Positions 8,449 through 16,491 of a DNA stretch of 33,081 bases are shown in pieces. Every line of letters starts with the position of its first letter. Within the stretch, counting starts at the first letter, position 1. Both the position numbers and the translations under genes were made by a program. This DNA comes from Acholeplasmataceae bacterium (GTDB taxonomy: Bacteria; Bacillota_I; Bacilli_A; Acholeplasmatales; Acholeplasmataceae). The DNA lies in assembly GCA_030603805.1 (NCBI GenBank), contig JAUVXD010000015.1, positions 1 to 33,081 on the forward strand, read 5' to 3'. The notes under the pieces were generated by a model. That model saw only the letters and a program-made list of their open reading frames with translations. It searched no databases and was not told the origin of the DNA.

Positions 8449-9538
8449 AGTTCTTATTTTCGATATCTACTTCTTTTTTAGGCTTTGGTTTTCTTGCTGT
8501 CGGTTGGTTAACTACAACTTGTGGGAATGGAATTTCAATACCATTCGCATCTAAAATCAGTTTAATGCGTTTTCTCATTTCTCTTTCAACTGCGTAATGT
8601 TGTTCATTAAGAGTTTTGCAAATTGCACGCATATCCACAGAAGAGCTATTTAAATTAATAACACCTAATACTTTCGGATCTTCGACAATCTCTGGGAAAT
8701 CAACACGCATTTTAGGAAGCTCTAAATTGAGTAAATCAATGGTGGTTTGAATATCTTCTTGATAAGCGATACCAAATTCAACAGCAGCTGTTGATATTTC
8801 TTTAGAAAACTGGATAAGACTCGAGACTTCACCATTGGCAAGTATTAAAATCTCCCCTTTCCAATTTCTAATTTTCGTTGTTTTTAATCCGATATCAATG
8901 ACCTCACCTTTGAACCCTCTGACTTCAATTTTATCACCGACATCAAAGTGATGCTCAAAGATGATGAAGAATCCAGCAATTAAGTCATTAATAAAGCGTT
9001 GTGCGCCAAGACCAATGACTAAACCTAAAATCCCAAGACCAGCAAGTGCTGGAGCAATGTTGACACCCCAAACTGCTAAAATAGATAAGATACACGTAAT
9101 CCAAACCACGTATTTCGTAATACTTCTTGTCACTCTAGCAATCGTTCTTTTACGTCTTTGATTTGGACTAGGCTTCATGCCAATACGTTTGGTTGTAATT
9201 TTGGATATCCGAAGAATCAGAAGTGCAATAAATAAAATGACTGTGCTGCTGACAAATCTTCCTATGGAAGCTGTCATAATCTCCCCAAGTGAAACAATGA
9301 CATCTGATAAGTATCCAGAAACATCAAATCCCCAAATGAGTAGAACTCCAATCACACCTGCAAAAAGTAAAATAAAGGACAATGTATAAATGCCAATAAT
9401 CACTAATTTTTTTAAATTTTCCTCATGTTTCTTTAGAATATGGTGTTCAAAGATAAACATGAAAATAAGAAAGAATACAATGCCTCCGGTGAGTAATCCA
9501 TTAATCACAGGTGAGGCAAAAAAAATAGATAAGTTCAT
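8447..9538 (-). CDS. MscS-family small-conductance mechanosensitive channel
   Basis: Membrane channel of 363 residues that should open under membrane tension to release solutes during hypo-osmotic shock. There are four hydrophobic stretches in the N-terminal 190 residues. The pore-lining helix carries the Gly/Ala-rich GVNIAPALAGLGILGLVIGLGAQ-type pattern, here around residues 155-178. It is followed by the family signature FI.FEHHFDVGDKIEVRGFKGEVIDIGLKTT, split here between residues about 190 and 220, which starts the beta domain of MscS. The C-terminal cytoplasmic part is short and ends in a Lys/Pro-rich tail. Start ATG has an AAGGGG ribosome site six bases away. Such channels matter in cells lacking a rigid wall. 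It is the only minus-strand gene besides the IS91-like region. Confidence 0.92.
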   Translation of the reverse strand: MNLSIFFASPVINGLLTGGIVFFLIFMFIFEHHILKKHEENLKKLVIIGIYTLSFILLFAGVIGVLLIWGFDVSGYLSDVIVSLGEIMTASIGRFVSSTVILFIALLILRISKITTKRIGMKPSPNQRRKRTIARVTRSITKYVVWITCILSILAVWGVNIAPALAGLGILGLVIGLGAQRFINDLIAGFFIIFEHHFDVGDKIEVRGFKGEVIDIGLKTTKIRNWKGEILILANGEVSSLIQFSKEISTAAVEFGIAYQEDIQTTIDLLNLELPKMRVDFPEIVEDPKVLGVINLNSSSVDMRAICKTLNEQHYAVEREMRKRIKLILDANGIEIPFPQVVVNQPTARKPKPKKEVDIENKN

Positions 9539-9563
9539 AGGAATCCCCTTTCGCTTTTCCTAT

Positions 9564-9590
9564 AGTATAACATTTTTTGACATATTCTTA
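9564..9590 (-). promoter_or_regulatory. Candidate mscS promoter
   Basis: On the minus strand, TATACT (plus positions 9564-9569) has a TTAAGA-like -35 sixteen bases upstream. The -10 is good and the -35 weak. It lies about 25 bases before the mscS start. Confidence 0.4.
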
Positions 9591-9650
9591 AAGTTATGGG
9601 AATTACAAGGTTGTTGATGAATAATTATGGGTTAAATCAGTAAAAACATT

Positions 9651-9678
9651 TTTAAAAAGTTTTAAAAAGTGTTAAAAT
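9651..9678 (+). promoter_or_regulatory. speA upstream region: tandem 10-mer and -10 box
   Basis: TTTAAAAAGT occurs twice head to tail (9651-9670), directly followed by GTTAAAATAG, which contains a -10-like TAAAAT (9673-9678). The phased A/T tracts could bend DNA or act as an UP-like or -35 substitute. No good -35 hexamer is seen. Confidence 0.4.
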
Positions 9679-9707
9679 AGATATGCATTTTGAAAGGTGG
9701 GTCATAC

Positions 9708-11198
9708 ATGGACAAAGATCATCGTCTCACACCGTTTTATACCAAATTAAAAGAATATGCAGAAAGTGGAACTATCCAGCATGATGTACCTGGACACAAA
9801 CTTGGCCAAGTACCTAATGACTTAAAAGACTATGCTGGAATTACGATGTTTAAACTGGATGCGAACGCGCCACGTGGTTTAGATAACTTAAATCGACCTA
9901 CGGGTGTTATTAAAGAAGCAGCTGAACTGATGGCAGATGCTTTTTTAGCAGAAAAAGCGTATTTTTTAACCGGTGGAACGACCATGGGAATACTTGCGAT
10001 GATTATGTCGACCTGTCGTGCCAAAGAAAAAATTATACTTCCTAGAAATGTTCATAAATCAGCAATTAATGCCCTTATTTTAAGTGGTGCAGTACCTGTG
10101 TTTGTTAAACCTTATATTGATGAAGAACTTGGTATTGCCAATCATATGAATTATGATGAAGTTGAAGAAGCAATTTTAGAAAATCCAGATGCGAAAGCTG
10201 TCTTTGTCATTAATCCAACCTATTTTGGAGTGACATCCAATTTGAAGAAGATCGTTGAACTTGCTCATGAAAAAGAAATGATGGTTTTGGTGGATGAAGC
10301 GCACGGCTCACATTTACCCTTTTCAGACATGCTTCCTTTAAGTTCTATGGAATGTGGTGCAGATATGAGCTCATGTTCACTCCATAAAACCGTAGGCTCT
10401 CTTACCCAAAGTTCGATTTTAATTACACAAGGTCCAAGAGTCGATCACATCAGATTACGTTCAACCATTAATATGATTCAAAGCACTTCACCATCTAGCT
10501 TACTTTTATCAAGCTTAGATGTTGCAAGAAAAAATATCTATTTTGAAGGTCCAATTCAAATTCCAAAACTGATTGAAATGGCAAGAAAAACAAGAGCAGA
10601 AATTAATCAAATTCCAGGACTCATGGCTTGTGATGATCAATATTTTTTGGACCGTCATGCTGATGATTATGATGAAACTAAAATTATTATTAAAGTTTCA
10701 GGTATGGGTTTATCTGGTTTTGATGTGTATAAAGAGTTATTTGATGAACATAAAATTCAATTAGAACTTGCAGAAACACAGTTAATTTTAGCTGTCTTAT
10801 CGATTGGAACTCAGCAAAAAGATTTAGATGCTTTAGTTGTTGCACTTAAAGCATTATCAGATAAATATATGCCGATGCATCTACCTGCATTACAACCTAA
10901 GATTAAATATAGTTATCCAGAAGCACTCACTCGTCCGAGAGAAGCTTATCATGCACCAAAGAAATACGTGCCGATGAACCAGGCAGTTGATGAGATTGCA
11001 GCGGAATCGATTATGATTTATCCACCAGGGATTCCAATCGTAATTCCAGGTGAAATCATCAGTCAAGAAATTTTAGATGACTTAGATTTTTATCAACGTA
11101 GTGGATCTGTCATCCTAAGTGATACTGAAGGCGGCTATATCAAAATAATTGATAAAGAATATTGGGAAAAATGGAGCGAATTATATGAAAATGAATAA
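9708..11198 (+). CDS. speA: Arginine decarboxylase, Orn/Lys/Arg decarboxylase family (short form)
   Basis: A PLP enzyme, predicted to turn arginine into agmatine and CO2. The N-terminus LTPFYTKLKEYAESG and HDVPGHK are hallmarks of the short Gram-positive Orn/Lys/Arg decarboxylases (B. subtilis SpeA/YaaO type). The PLP-binding lysine is K227 in SLHKTVGS, preceded by VDEAHGSH. Length 496 residues fits. Arginine rather than lysine is chosen because the next, overlapping gene is an agmatinase; sequence alone does not settle the substrate. The start is ATG 9708 because AAAGGTGGG lies just before it; an upstream TTG at 9690 precedes that ribosome site. The last 14 bases overlap speB. Confidence 0.85.
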   Translation: MDKDHRLTPFYTKLKEYAESGTIQHDVPGHKLGQVPNDLKDYAGITMFKLDANAPRGLDNLNRPTGVIKEAAELMADAFLAEKAYFLTGGTTMGILAMIMSTCRAKEKIILPRNVHKSAINALILSGAVPVFVKPYIDEELGIANHMNYDEVEEAILENPDAKAVFVINPTYFGVTSNLKKIVELAHEKEMMVLVDEAHGSHLPFSDMLPLSSMECGADMSSCSLHKTVGSLTQSSILITQGPRVDHIRLRSTINMIQSTSPSSLLLSSLDVARKNIYFEGPIQIPKLIEMARKTRAEINQIPGLMACDDQYFLDRHADDYDETKIIIKVSGMGLSGFDVYKELFDEHKIQLELAETQLILAVLSIGTQQKDLDALVVALKALSDKYMPMHLPALQPKIKYSYPEALTRPREAYHAPKKYVPMNQAVDEIAAESIMIYPPGIPIVIPGEIISQEILDDLDFYQRSGSVILSDTEGGYIKIIDKEYWEKWSELYENE

Positions 11199-12057
11199 AG
11201 TGGATTTATCCTTCCAAAGTTGCACTGCAACCTATGATGAAGCAGATGTGGTGATTTTCTCTGTACCGATGGACAATACGGCATCCTTTAGACCAGGTAC
11301 ACGGTTTGCAGGTCACGCTATACGTGTCGATTCTTTTGGTGTTGAATGGTATTCACCCTATCGTGATATGGATTTAAAAGAGCATAAGACATGTGATATT
11401 GGTGATCTTGAACTTCCTTTTGGAGATATTGAAGAACAACTTAGAATTGTCTATGAAACAACCAAACAAATCATTAAAGATGGTAAAGTACCCATGATGG
11501 TTGGTGGTGAACACTTAGCAAGTTATGCAACCATTAAAGCAGTCTTTGAAAAATATCCGAACCTTCATATCATTCAGCTTGACGCACATACAGATTTAAG
11601 AGAGTCGTTTTTTGGAAGAGAATTATCGCATGCAACATTCTTAAGACATGTACACAAGTTTGTAGGTGATGGAAAAATTTTCCAATTCGGCATTAGAAGT
11701 GGTGAAAAGCCAGAATTCGAATGGGCTAAATCCGGACATACGCACCTTAGAAAGTTCGATTTTGAAGGACTTGATCAGGTTTGTCAAAAACTTAAGGATG
11801 TTCCAGTTTATGTCACTATTGATATTGACGTTTTAGACCCAGCTGTTGTCCCAGGTACTGGAACGCCAGAACCAGGCGGCATGCAATATAAAGATCTCTT
11901 ATGGGCATTTGATCAGTTCGATCAGCTCAATCATTTGGTTGCTGCTGACTTTGTTGAGTTATCACCTATGCTTGATCCAAGTGGAGCATCAACAGCAGTT
12001 GCAGCGAAATCTTTAAGAGAACTAGTTCTGTTACTTCACAAGAAATTAAGTAAATAA
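11185..12057 (+). CDS. speB: Agmatinase (ureohydrolase family)
   Basis: Hydrolyses agmatine to putrescine and urea using a two-manganese centre. All metal-ligand motifs are visible: H110 in GGEH, D133-H135-D137 in DAHTD, and D213/D215 in DIDVLDP. The PGTGTPEPGG segment that follows is typical of agmatinase/arginase folds. Length is 290 residues. Start ATG 11185 has GGAG at 11173-11176; the upstream in-frame TTG at 11149 lies deep in speA without a ribosome site. The overlap with speA suggests one transcript and coupled translation. Together they form the arginine-agmatine-putrescine route; spermidine synthase, which often sits between them in Bacillus-type clusters, is absent here. Confidence 0.9.
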   Translation: MKMNKVDLSFQSCTATYDEADVVIFSVPMDNTASFRPGTRFAGHAIRVDSFGVEWYSPYRDMDLKEHKTCDIGDLELPFGDIEEQLRIVYETTKQIIKDGKVPMMVGGEHLASYATIKAVFEKYPNLHIIQLDAHTDLRESFFGRELSHATFLRHVHKFVGDGKIFQFGIRSGEKPEFEWAKSGHTHLRKFDFEGLDQVCQKLKDVPVYVTIDIDVLDPAVVPGTGTPEPGGMQYKDLLWAFDQFDQLNHLVAADFVELSPMLDPSGASTAVAAKSLRELVLLLHKKLSK

Positions 12058-12065
12058 ATTGATGC

Positions 12066-12092
12066 ATTGGCCAACACATGTTGGTCAATTTT
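12066..12092 (+). terminator. Terminator after speAB
   Basis: A stem of TTGGCCAACA against TGTTGGTCAA (one G-T pair) with a tiny loop, followed by a short TTTT. The weak T run makes it a moderate terminator. Confidence 0.6.
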
Positions 12093-12158
12093 GCTCATGA
12101 GCACCTCACTTGATGACATCGTGGTTTACTGTTAAACTTGATCCAAAGGAGGAAGGTT

Positions 12159-12527
12159 ATGAAAGACTTTAATGACTACATTGAAAAAATTGAAAATCCT
12201 ACACAAAAGATAAGAATGAAAGAGATTTTGGACTGGATTTCAAGCAAGTATCCTTTTTTGGAGAAAAAAATTGCATGGAACCAACCCCATTTTGTTCACG
12301 AGGGAACATTTATTTTAGGTTTAAGTTACTCTAGAGCACACGTCGCAATCGCACCAGAACATGTGACGTTAATCAAGTTTAAAGAGCTTGCTGAAAAAAA
12401 CCATTACGAGACAACAGATAACATTATCAAAATCAAGTGGAATCAAACTGTAGATTATGATTATTTAGCTCAAATGATAGACTTTAACTTAAACGACAAA
12501 CTTGGATATAAAACATATTGGAGATAA
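12159..12527 (+). CDS. DUF1801/YdhG-like protein, possible frataxin-like iron chaperone
   Basis: A 122-residue soluble protein. The pattern of an N-terminal helix (DFNDYIEKIENPTQK), an IAWNQPHFVHEGTFILGLS core and a late IKIKWNQ strand resembles the DUF1801 family, whose B. subtilis member YdhG (Fra) is described as a frataxin-like iron chaperone. The function here is inferred from that family only. The start is ATG 12159 because AAAGGAGGAAGG (12145-12156) lies just before it; an in-frame TTG at 12138 precedes this ribosome site. The next gene begins two bases after its stop, so they share a transcript. Confidence 0.7.
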   Translation: MKDFNDYIEKIENPTQKIRMKEILDWISSKYPFLEKKIAWNQPHFVHEGTFILGLSYSRAHVAIAPEHVTLIKFKELAEKNHYETTDNIIKIKWNQTVDYDYLAQMIDFNLNDKLGYKTYWR

Positions 12528-12529
12528 AC

Positions 12530-12823
12530 ATGACATCAAAAACTAAGAAAAAGATGATATGTGAGAGAGGACATGTGTTTTATAAATCAAGTGATTGCCT
12601 TTCTTGTCCTATATGTCTTAAGTTAGATAAGCCAAAAACAGGATTTTTGTCTTTACTGAGTAGTCCTGCACGAAGCGCACTTCTTAATCAAGGTATAGAA
12701 ACTCTTGAACAACTTTCTGCCTACTCAGAAAAGCAAATCTTAAAACTTCATGGTATAGGACCTTCTACGATACCCATACTAAGAAAAGCTTTACTAGAAA
12801 AAGGGCTAACATTTTTACCTTAA
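12530..12823 (+). CDS. Zinc-ribbon plus RpoA-CTD-like helix-hairpin-helix protein
   Basis: A 97-residue protein with two parts. Residues 9-31 hold a C..GH.F....C..CP.C pattern, a likely zinc ribbon. Residues about 45-90 (SPARSALLNQGIETLEQL through KLHGIGPSTIPILRKAL) closely resemble the C-terminal domain of RNA polymerase alpha, including the helix-hairpin-helix LHGIGPST that contacts DNA in that family. This suggests nucleic acid binding. Homologues are annotated as RpoA C-terminal-domain-containing proteins with no known role. Start ATG 12530 has GGAG at 12520-12523, lying inside the end of the upstream gene. Not alpha itself: the dimerisation domain is missing. Confidence 0.75.
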   Translation: MTSKTKKKMICERGHVFYKSSDCLSCPICLKLDKPKTGFLSLLSSPARSALLNQGIETLEQLSAYSEKQILKLHGIGPSTIPILRKALLEKGLTFLP

Positions 12824-12888
12824 GAATCGTTTGATGTATTAGAATTTTTAAGGTTCTTAAATGGGATTTTAATCGACTAAGTCAACAG

Positions 12889-12917
12889 TACCAGATTTTT
12901 AAGTCTGGTATTTTTTT
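12889..12917 (+). terminator. Terminator after the zinc-ribbon gene
   Basis: TACCAGA (12889-12895) pairs with TCTGGTA (12904-12910), loop of eight bases, then T7. A looser TTAAGAA/TTCTTAA pair lies upstream near the stop codon. Confidence 0.85.
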
Positions 12918-12993
12918 ATCTATTCCAATTCATTTTTATGATCAGATACTTCACATTTTTAGCCTAATTAAGCCACAAAATGACACAAAGTTC

Positions 12994-13019
12994 TCATGAA
13001 AACGTTTCATCTTTCATGA
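12994..13019. promoter_or_regulatory. Operator-like inverted repeat upstream of pdhA
   Basis: TCATGAAA (12994-13001) and TTTCATGA (13012-13019) are a perfect eight-base inverted repeat with a ten-base centre. Overlapping its left part, ATGAAAACGTTTCAT (12996-13010) looks like a LacI/CcpA-family site one base short of the usual spacing. It lies about 25 bases upstream of the -35 box. It could bind a regulator of pyruvate metabolism; which one is not known. Confidence 0.45.
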
Positions 13020-13042
13020 TTATTTCGCTGTAAGCAAAGCTT

Positions 13043-13071
13043 TTGAATAAAACACCCCCGTCAAGTATAAT
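13043..13071 (+). promoter_or_regulatory. pdh operon promoter
   Basis: TTGAAT (13043-13048), an exact 17-base spacer and TATAAT (13066-13071), followed by AAGGAGGAA before the pdhA ATG. No other promoter is evident within the operon. Confidence 0.8.
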
Positions 13072-13100
13072 AAGAGTGCAAAACAAGGAGGAATTGAATC

Positions 13101-14186
13101 ATGCTATTTAAAGACTATGATCCATTAAAAAAGAAGCAGCTCCAAATTTTAGATCCAAAGGGCAAAATCGTAAGCCCTGAGCTCGAACCTAAAATATCAA
13201 AAGAAGAACTGCTCAAAATGTACAAAACTATGGCACTCGGGCGTGTTGCAGACATCAAGGCATTACAATATCAACGTCAAGGCCGCTTATTGACTTATCC
13301 ACCTAATAGAGGTCAAGAAGCAACTCAAGTCGGTACGATTGCCGCTTTTGAACCCAAAGACTGGGTATCTCCAGCATTCAGAGAACTTAATATTATGCTT
13401 TATCGCGGTGTGCCATTACACAATATTTATCTCTACTGGTTTGGTAATGAATGGGGCAACCACATGCCACTAGAAACCAAAGTTTTACCTGTCAATGTCA
13501 TTATTGGTTCCCAAGTGACACATGCTGCAGGTTTAGCTTATGCATCTAAGATTTTAAAGAAAGGTGAAGTTGCTCTAGCAACCATTGGTGATGGTGGTAC
13601 ATCACACGGTGAGTTCTATGAAGGTTTAAACTTTGCAGCTTCTTATAATGCACCACTTGTTGTTGTGATCCAAAATAACCAATATGCGATTTCAACACCA
13701 AGAAAGAAGGCAACCAAAGCTGAAACACTTGCTCAAAAGGCGGTTGCTTTTGGTATACCTGGTATTCAAGTTGATGGCAATGACATCTTAGCGATGTATG
13801 TTGCAGCAAAAGAAGCTGCAGATTATGCAAGAAAAGGTAATGGTCCTGTCTTAATTGAAGCAGTCACATACCGTTTAGGTGCACATACGACATCTGATGA
13901 CCCAACCATTTATCGTAGTGATGATGAAGTTAAAGAATGGGAAAAGAAAGATCCGATGATTCGTTTCAAGAAATACTTAATTGATAAGGGCTATTGGAGC
14001 GAAAAAGAAGATCAAAAGCTTGAAGAAGAAAATAATACCTATGTGGGTGAAACATTTAAGGGTGTTGAAGCGACTGGTAATGCAGAATTACTCGATATCT
14101 TCAAGTATACTTATAAAGAAATGACCCCACAATTAGAAGAACAATATCAATATATGAAGAAATTTTTAGAAGAGGGAGGTAAATAA
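13101..14186 (+). CDS. pdhA: Pyruvate dehydrogenase E1 component, alpha subunit
   Basis: With PdhB it decarboxylates pyruvate using thiamine diphosphate and passes the acetyl group to the lipoyl arm of E2. The thiamine-diphosphate motif is intact: GDG at residues 163-165 and NN at 192-193, with SHGEFYEGLNFA between. The NRGQEATQVG and SPAFRELN segments are usual for the alpha subunit. Length 361 is typical. Preceded by a strong AAGGAGGAA ribosome site; pdhB starts two bases after its stop. A branched-chain keto-acid dehydrogenase E1 would look similar. PDH is preferred because this four-gene operon is the standard pyruvate complex in mollicutes and Bacillus. Confidence 0.92.
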   Translation: MLFKDYDPLKKKQLQILDPKGKIVSPELEPKISKEELLKMYKTMALGRVADIKALQYQRQGRLLTYPPNRGQEATQVGTIAAFEPKDWVSPAFRELNIMLYRGVPLHNIYLYWFGNEWGNHMPLETKVLPVNVIIGSQVTHAAGLAYASKILKKGEVALATIGDGGTSHGEFYEGLNFAASYNAPLVVVIQNNQYAISTPRKKATKAETLAQKAVAFGIPGIQVDGNDILAMYVAAKEAADYARKGNGPVLIEAVTYRLGAHTTSDDPTIYRSDDEVKEWEKKDPMIRFKKYLIDKGYWSEKEDQKLEEENNTYVGETFKGVEATGNAELLDIFKYTYKEMTPQLEEQYQYMKKFLEEGGK

Positions 14187-14188
14187 TC

Positions 14189-15166
14189 ATGGCAGTGTTA
14201 ACCTTATTAGATGCAATCAATCAAGCATTAGATCAAAAAATGGCTGAAGATAACCGAGTTGTTGTTTTTGGTGAAGACACTGGTTTTGAAGGCGGCGTGT
14301 TTAGAGTAACTGCAGGCTTACAAAAGAAATATGGTGAAGATCGTGTATTTGATACACCGATTGCTGAAGCAGCGATTGCTGGTAGTGCGATTGGCATGGC
14401 GATTAATGGATTATTACCTGTAGCAGAAATCCAATTCGATGGATTTGTGTTCCCCGCAATGACTGAAATCGTGACACATATGGCAAGATTTAGAAATAGA
14501 ACAAGAGGCGCTTATGGCTTACCTATCGTTGTTCGTTTTCCAGTGGGCGGCGGTATTAGAGCGCTAGAACACCACTCAGAATCCTTAGAAACATTACTTG
14601 GTCATATACCAGGGATTAAAGTTGTCATGCCTTCGACACCATACGATGCGAAAGGCTTATTAATCTCTGCAATTGAAGATCCAGATCCAGTCATTTATAT
14701 GGAACCTAAGAGAATTTATCGTTCTGGTAAACAAGAAGTACCTGAAGAAATGTATCGTATTCCCATTGGAAAAGCGAAAGTTGTCAAAGAAGGTAAAGAC
14801 ATGACGGTTGTTGCTTGGGGTCCCATTGTGAGAGAAGTTGAAAAAGCAATGAAACTCTTAGAAAATGATAACATTGATATAGAACTCATTGACTTAAGAA
14901 CCATTAACCCAATTGATGAAGAGACCATTATTAATTCAGTGAAAAAGACAGGACGTTTCTTAGTTGTCCAAGAAGCGGTTAAGACATATGGTCCTGGCGC
15001 AGAACTCATTTCATTAGTGAATGAAAAAGCATTTTTATATCTTGAAGCAGCACCCGCACGTGTCACCGGTTGGGATATCACTGTGCCGCTTGCTAAAGGC
15101 GAAAACTATCATTTTGTAACCCCAGAACGTATCGCTTTAGAAATCAAGAAAACAGCGAAATTCTAA
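14189..15166 (+). CDS. pdhB: Pyruvate dehydrogenase E1 component, beta subunit
   Basis: Partner of PdhA in the alpha2-beta2 E1 enzyme. Visible family features are VVFGEDTGFEGGVFRVT near residue 25, DTPIAEAAIAGSAIGMA around 53-70, and EIQFDGFVFPA with a long RFPVGGG segment. The C-terminal half carries the transketolase-like VVAWGPIVREV and DLRTINPIDEETI. Length 325 is normal. Ribosome site GAGGGAGG lies in the end of pdhA. The gap to pdhC is 13 bases and holds AAGGAGGA. No odd features. Confidence 0.93.
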   Translation: MAVLTLLDAINQALDQKMAEDNRVVVFGEDTGFEGGVFRVTAGLQKKYGEDRVFDTPIAEAAIAGSAIGMAINGLLPVAEIQFDGFVFPAMTEIVTHMARFRNRTRGAYGLPIVVRFPVGGGIRALEHHSESLETLLGHIPGIKVVMPSTPYDAKGLLISAIEDPDPVIYMEPKRIYRSGKQEVPEEMYRIPIGKAKVVKEGKDMTVVAWGPIVREVEKAMKLLENDNIDIELIDLRTINPIDEETIINSVKKTGRFLVVQEAVKTYGPGAELISLVNEKAFLYLEAAPARVTGWDITVPLAKGENYHFVTPERIALEIKKTAKF

Positions 15167-15179
15167 GGAGGAACAAAAC

Positions 15180-16481
15180 ATGTATGATTTTAAATTTGCC
15201 GATATCGGTGAAGGTATTCATGAAGGTAAAATCTTAAAATGGCATTTTAAGGTTGGAGATAAAGTTAAAGAAGGCGAAACTTTAGTTGTTGTTGAAACAG
15301 ATAAAGTCAATGCTGAACTCCCATCACCAGTCGATGGCACAATTGTGAAATTAGGTCGTGCTGTGGGTGAAATCATTTTTGTTGGCGAAACAGTGGTCAT
15401 CATTGATGATGGCACAGGTGGTGAAGCACCAAAAGCAGAAGTTAAAGCAGAAGCGAAAGCTGAAGAATCTGCTAAAGCTCCAGTTTCTGAAGGTAAAGCT
15501 GCACCTGGTGTTATTGGTGAAATCGAAGTCTCTGAAGTTGTCATGGCATCTTCAACTGAACATAGTACAAAGGCTAAAGAAGTATCCAATGAAAAAGTAT
15601 TAGCAACTCCAGTTGCAAGACAATTAGCTAAAGACTTAGGCGTTGACATCAAGACCATTAAGGGCACTGGTGAAAATGGTAGAGTCATGAAAGAAGATAT
15701 TCAAAAAGCGGCCCAAGGAAGCCAAAGTCAGGCATCTTCATATACAGCTCCTCAAGCACCTAAAGTCAGCATTTCTGCTCAAGGTGAAGTGGAATATGTC
15801 CCAATTACTAAGCTTAGAAAAGCGATTGTTAAATCGATGACATTAGCCAAACAAATCATTCCTCATACCACACTCATGGATGAAATTGTTGTTGATAAAT
15901 TGGTAGAACTTAGAGCGAAAGTTAAAGATCAAGCTGCTGCACAAAATATTAAACTCACCTACATGGCATTTGTCATGAAGGCTGCGATTATCGCACTTAA
16001 GAAATTCCCACATTTTAATGCAAGCTTCGATCAAGAAAATGATCGCATGGTCATTAAAAAATACATCAACTTAGGCATGGCTGTGGATACGCCAGATGGA
16101 CTCATTGTCCCTAATATTAAAGATGCAGATAAGAAGAGTATTTTAGAACTTGCAAAAGAACTCAGAGAAGTTGCAGATCAAACCATTGAAAGAAAAGTTC
16201 AATTATCACAACTCCAAAATACAACATTCTCTATCACAAATTTTGGTGCAGCCGATGTTGCATTTGGTACACCCATTATCAATCATCCTGAAGTTGCGAT
16301 TTTAGGTATTGGTAAAATTACTCAAAAAGCCGTTGTTGAAAATGGCGCATTAAAAGTTGCTTATACGCTCCCATTGTCACTGTCTGTTGACCATAGAGTC
16401 ATCGATGGTGCTGAAGCTGGAAGATTTTTAGGTGTGATTAAGTCTTTATTAAGTGAACCAATGATGTTATTATTATCTTGA
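15180..16481 (+). CDS. pdhC: Dihydrolipoamide acetyltransferase (PDH E2)
   Basis: Core of the complex: carries the swinging lipoyl arm and transfers acetyl to CoA. One N-terminal lipoyl domain (1-78) has the modified lysine K42 in ETDKVNAELP. An Ala/Lys/Glu-rich linker follows (about 80-135). Next comes the peripheral subunit-binding domain around residues 141-176 (ATPVARQLAKDLGVD, GTGENGRVMKEDI). The catalytic domain ends with DHRVIDG, with H405 and D409. At 433 residues it has one lipoyl domain, like Bacillus and most mollicutes and unlike the three of E. coli. Stop is TGA, and the pdhD ribosome site overlaps it. Confidence 0.93.
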   Translation: MYDFKFADIGEGIHEGKILKWHFKVGDKVKEGETLVVVETDKVNAELPSPVDGTIVKLGRAVGEIIFVGETVVIIDDGTGGEAPKAEVKAEAKAEESAKAPVSEGKAAPGVIGEIEVSEVVMASSTEHSTKAKEVSNEKVLATPVARQLAKDLGVDIKTIKGTGENGRVMKEDIQKAAQGSQSQASSYTAPQAPKVSISAQGEVEYVPITKLRKAIVKSMTLAKQIIPHTTLMDEIVVDKLVELRAKVKDQAAAQNIKLTYMAFVMKAAIIALKKFPHFNASFDQENDRMVIKKYINLGMAVDTPDGLIVPNIKDADKKSILELAKELREVADQTIERKVQLSQLQNTTFSITNFGAADVAFGTPIINHPEVAILGIGKITQKAVVENGALKVAYTLPLSLSVDHRVIDGAEAGRFLGVIKSLLSEPMMLLLS

Positions 16482-16491
16482 GGTGAACTTG

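Noticed and set aside
9690-9692. TTG at 9690 as start of speA
   Set aside because: The ribosome site AAAGGTGGG lies after it; ATG 9708 has proper spacing and gives the family N-terminus.
12821-12860. TTAAGAA/TTCTTAA pair as a riboswitch or attenuator
   Set aside because: The loop is over 20 bases, the stem is AT-only, and it follows a gene rather than precedes one; the terminator at 12889 is far better.
14716-15688. Long antisense ORFs opposite pdhB and pdhC
   Set aside because: They mirror well-defined enzyme genes, have Ser/Pro-rich low-complexity translations, and lack ribosome sites.
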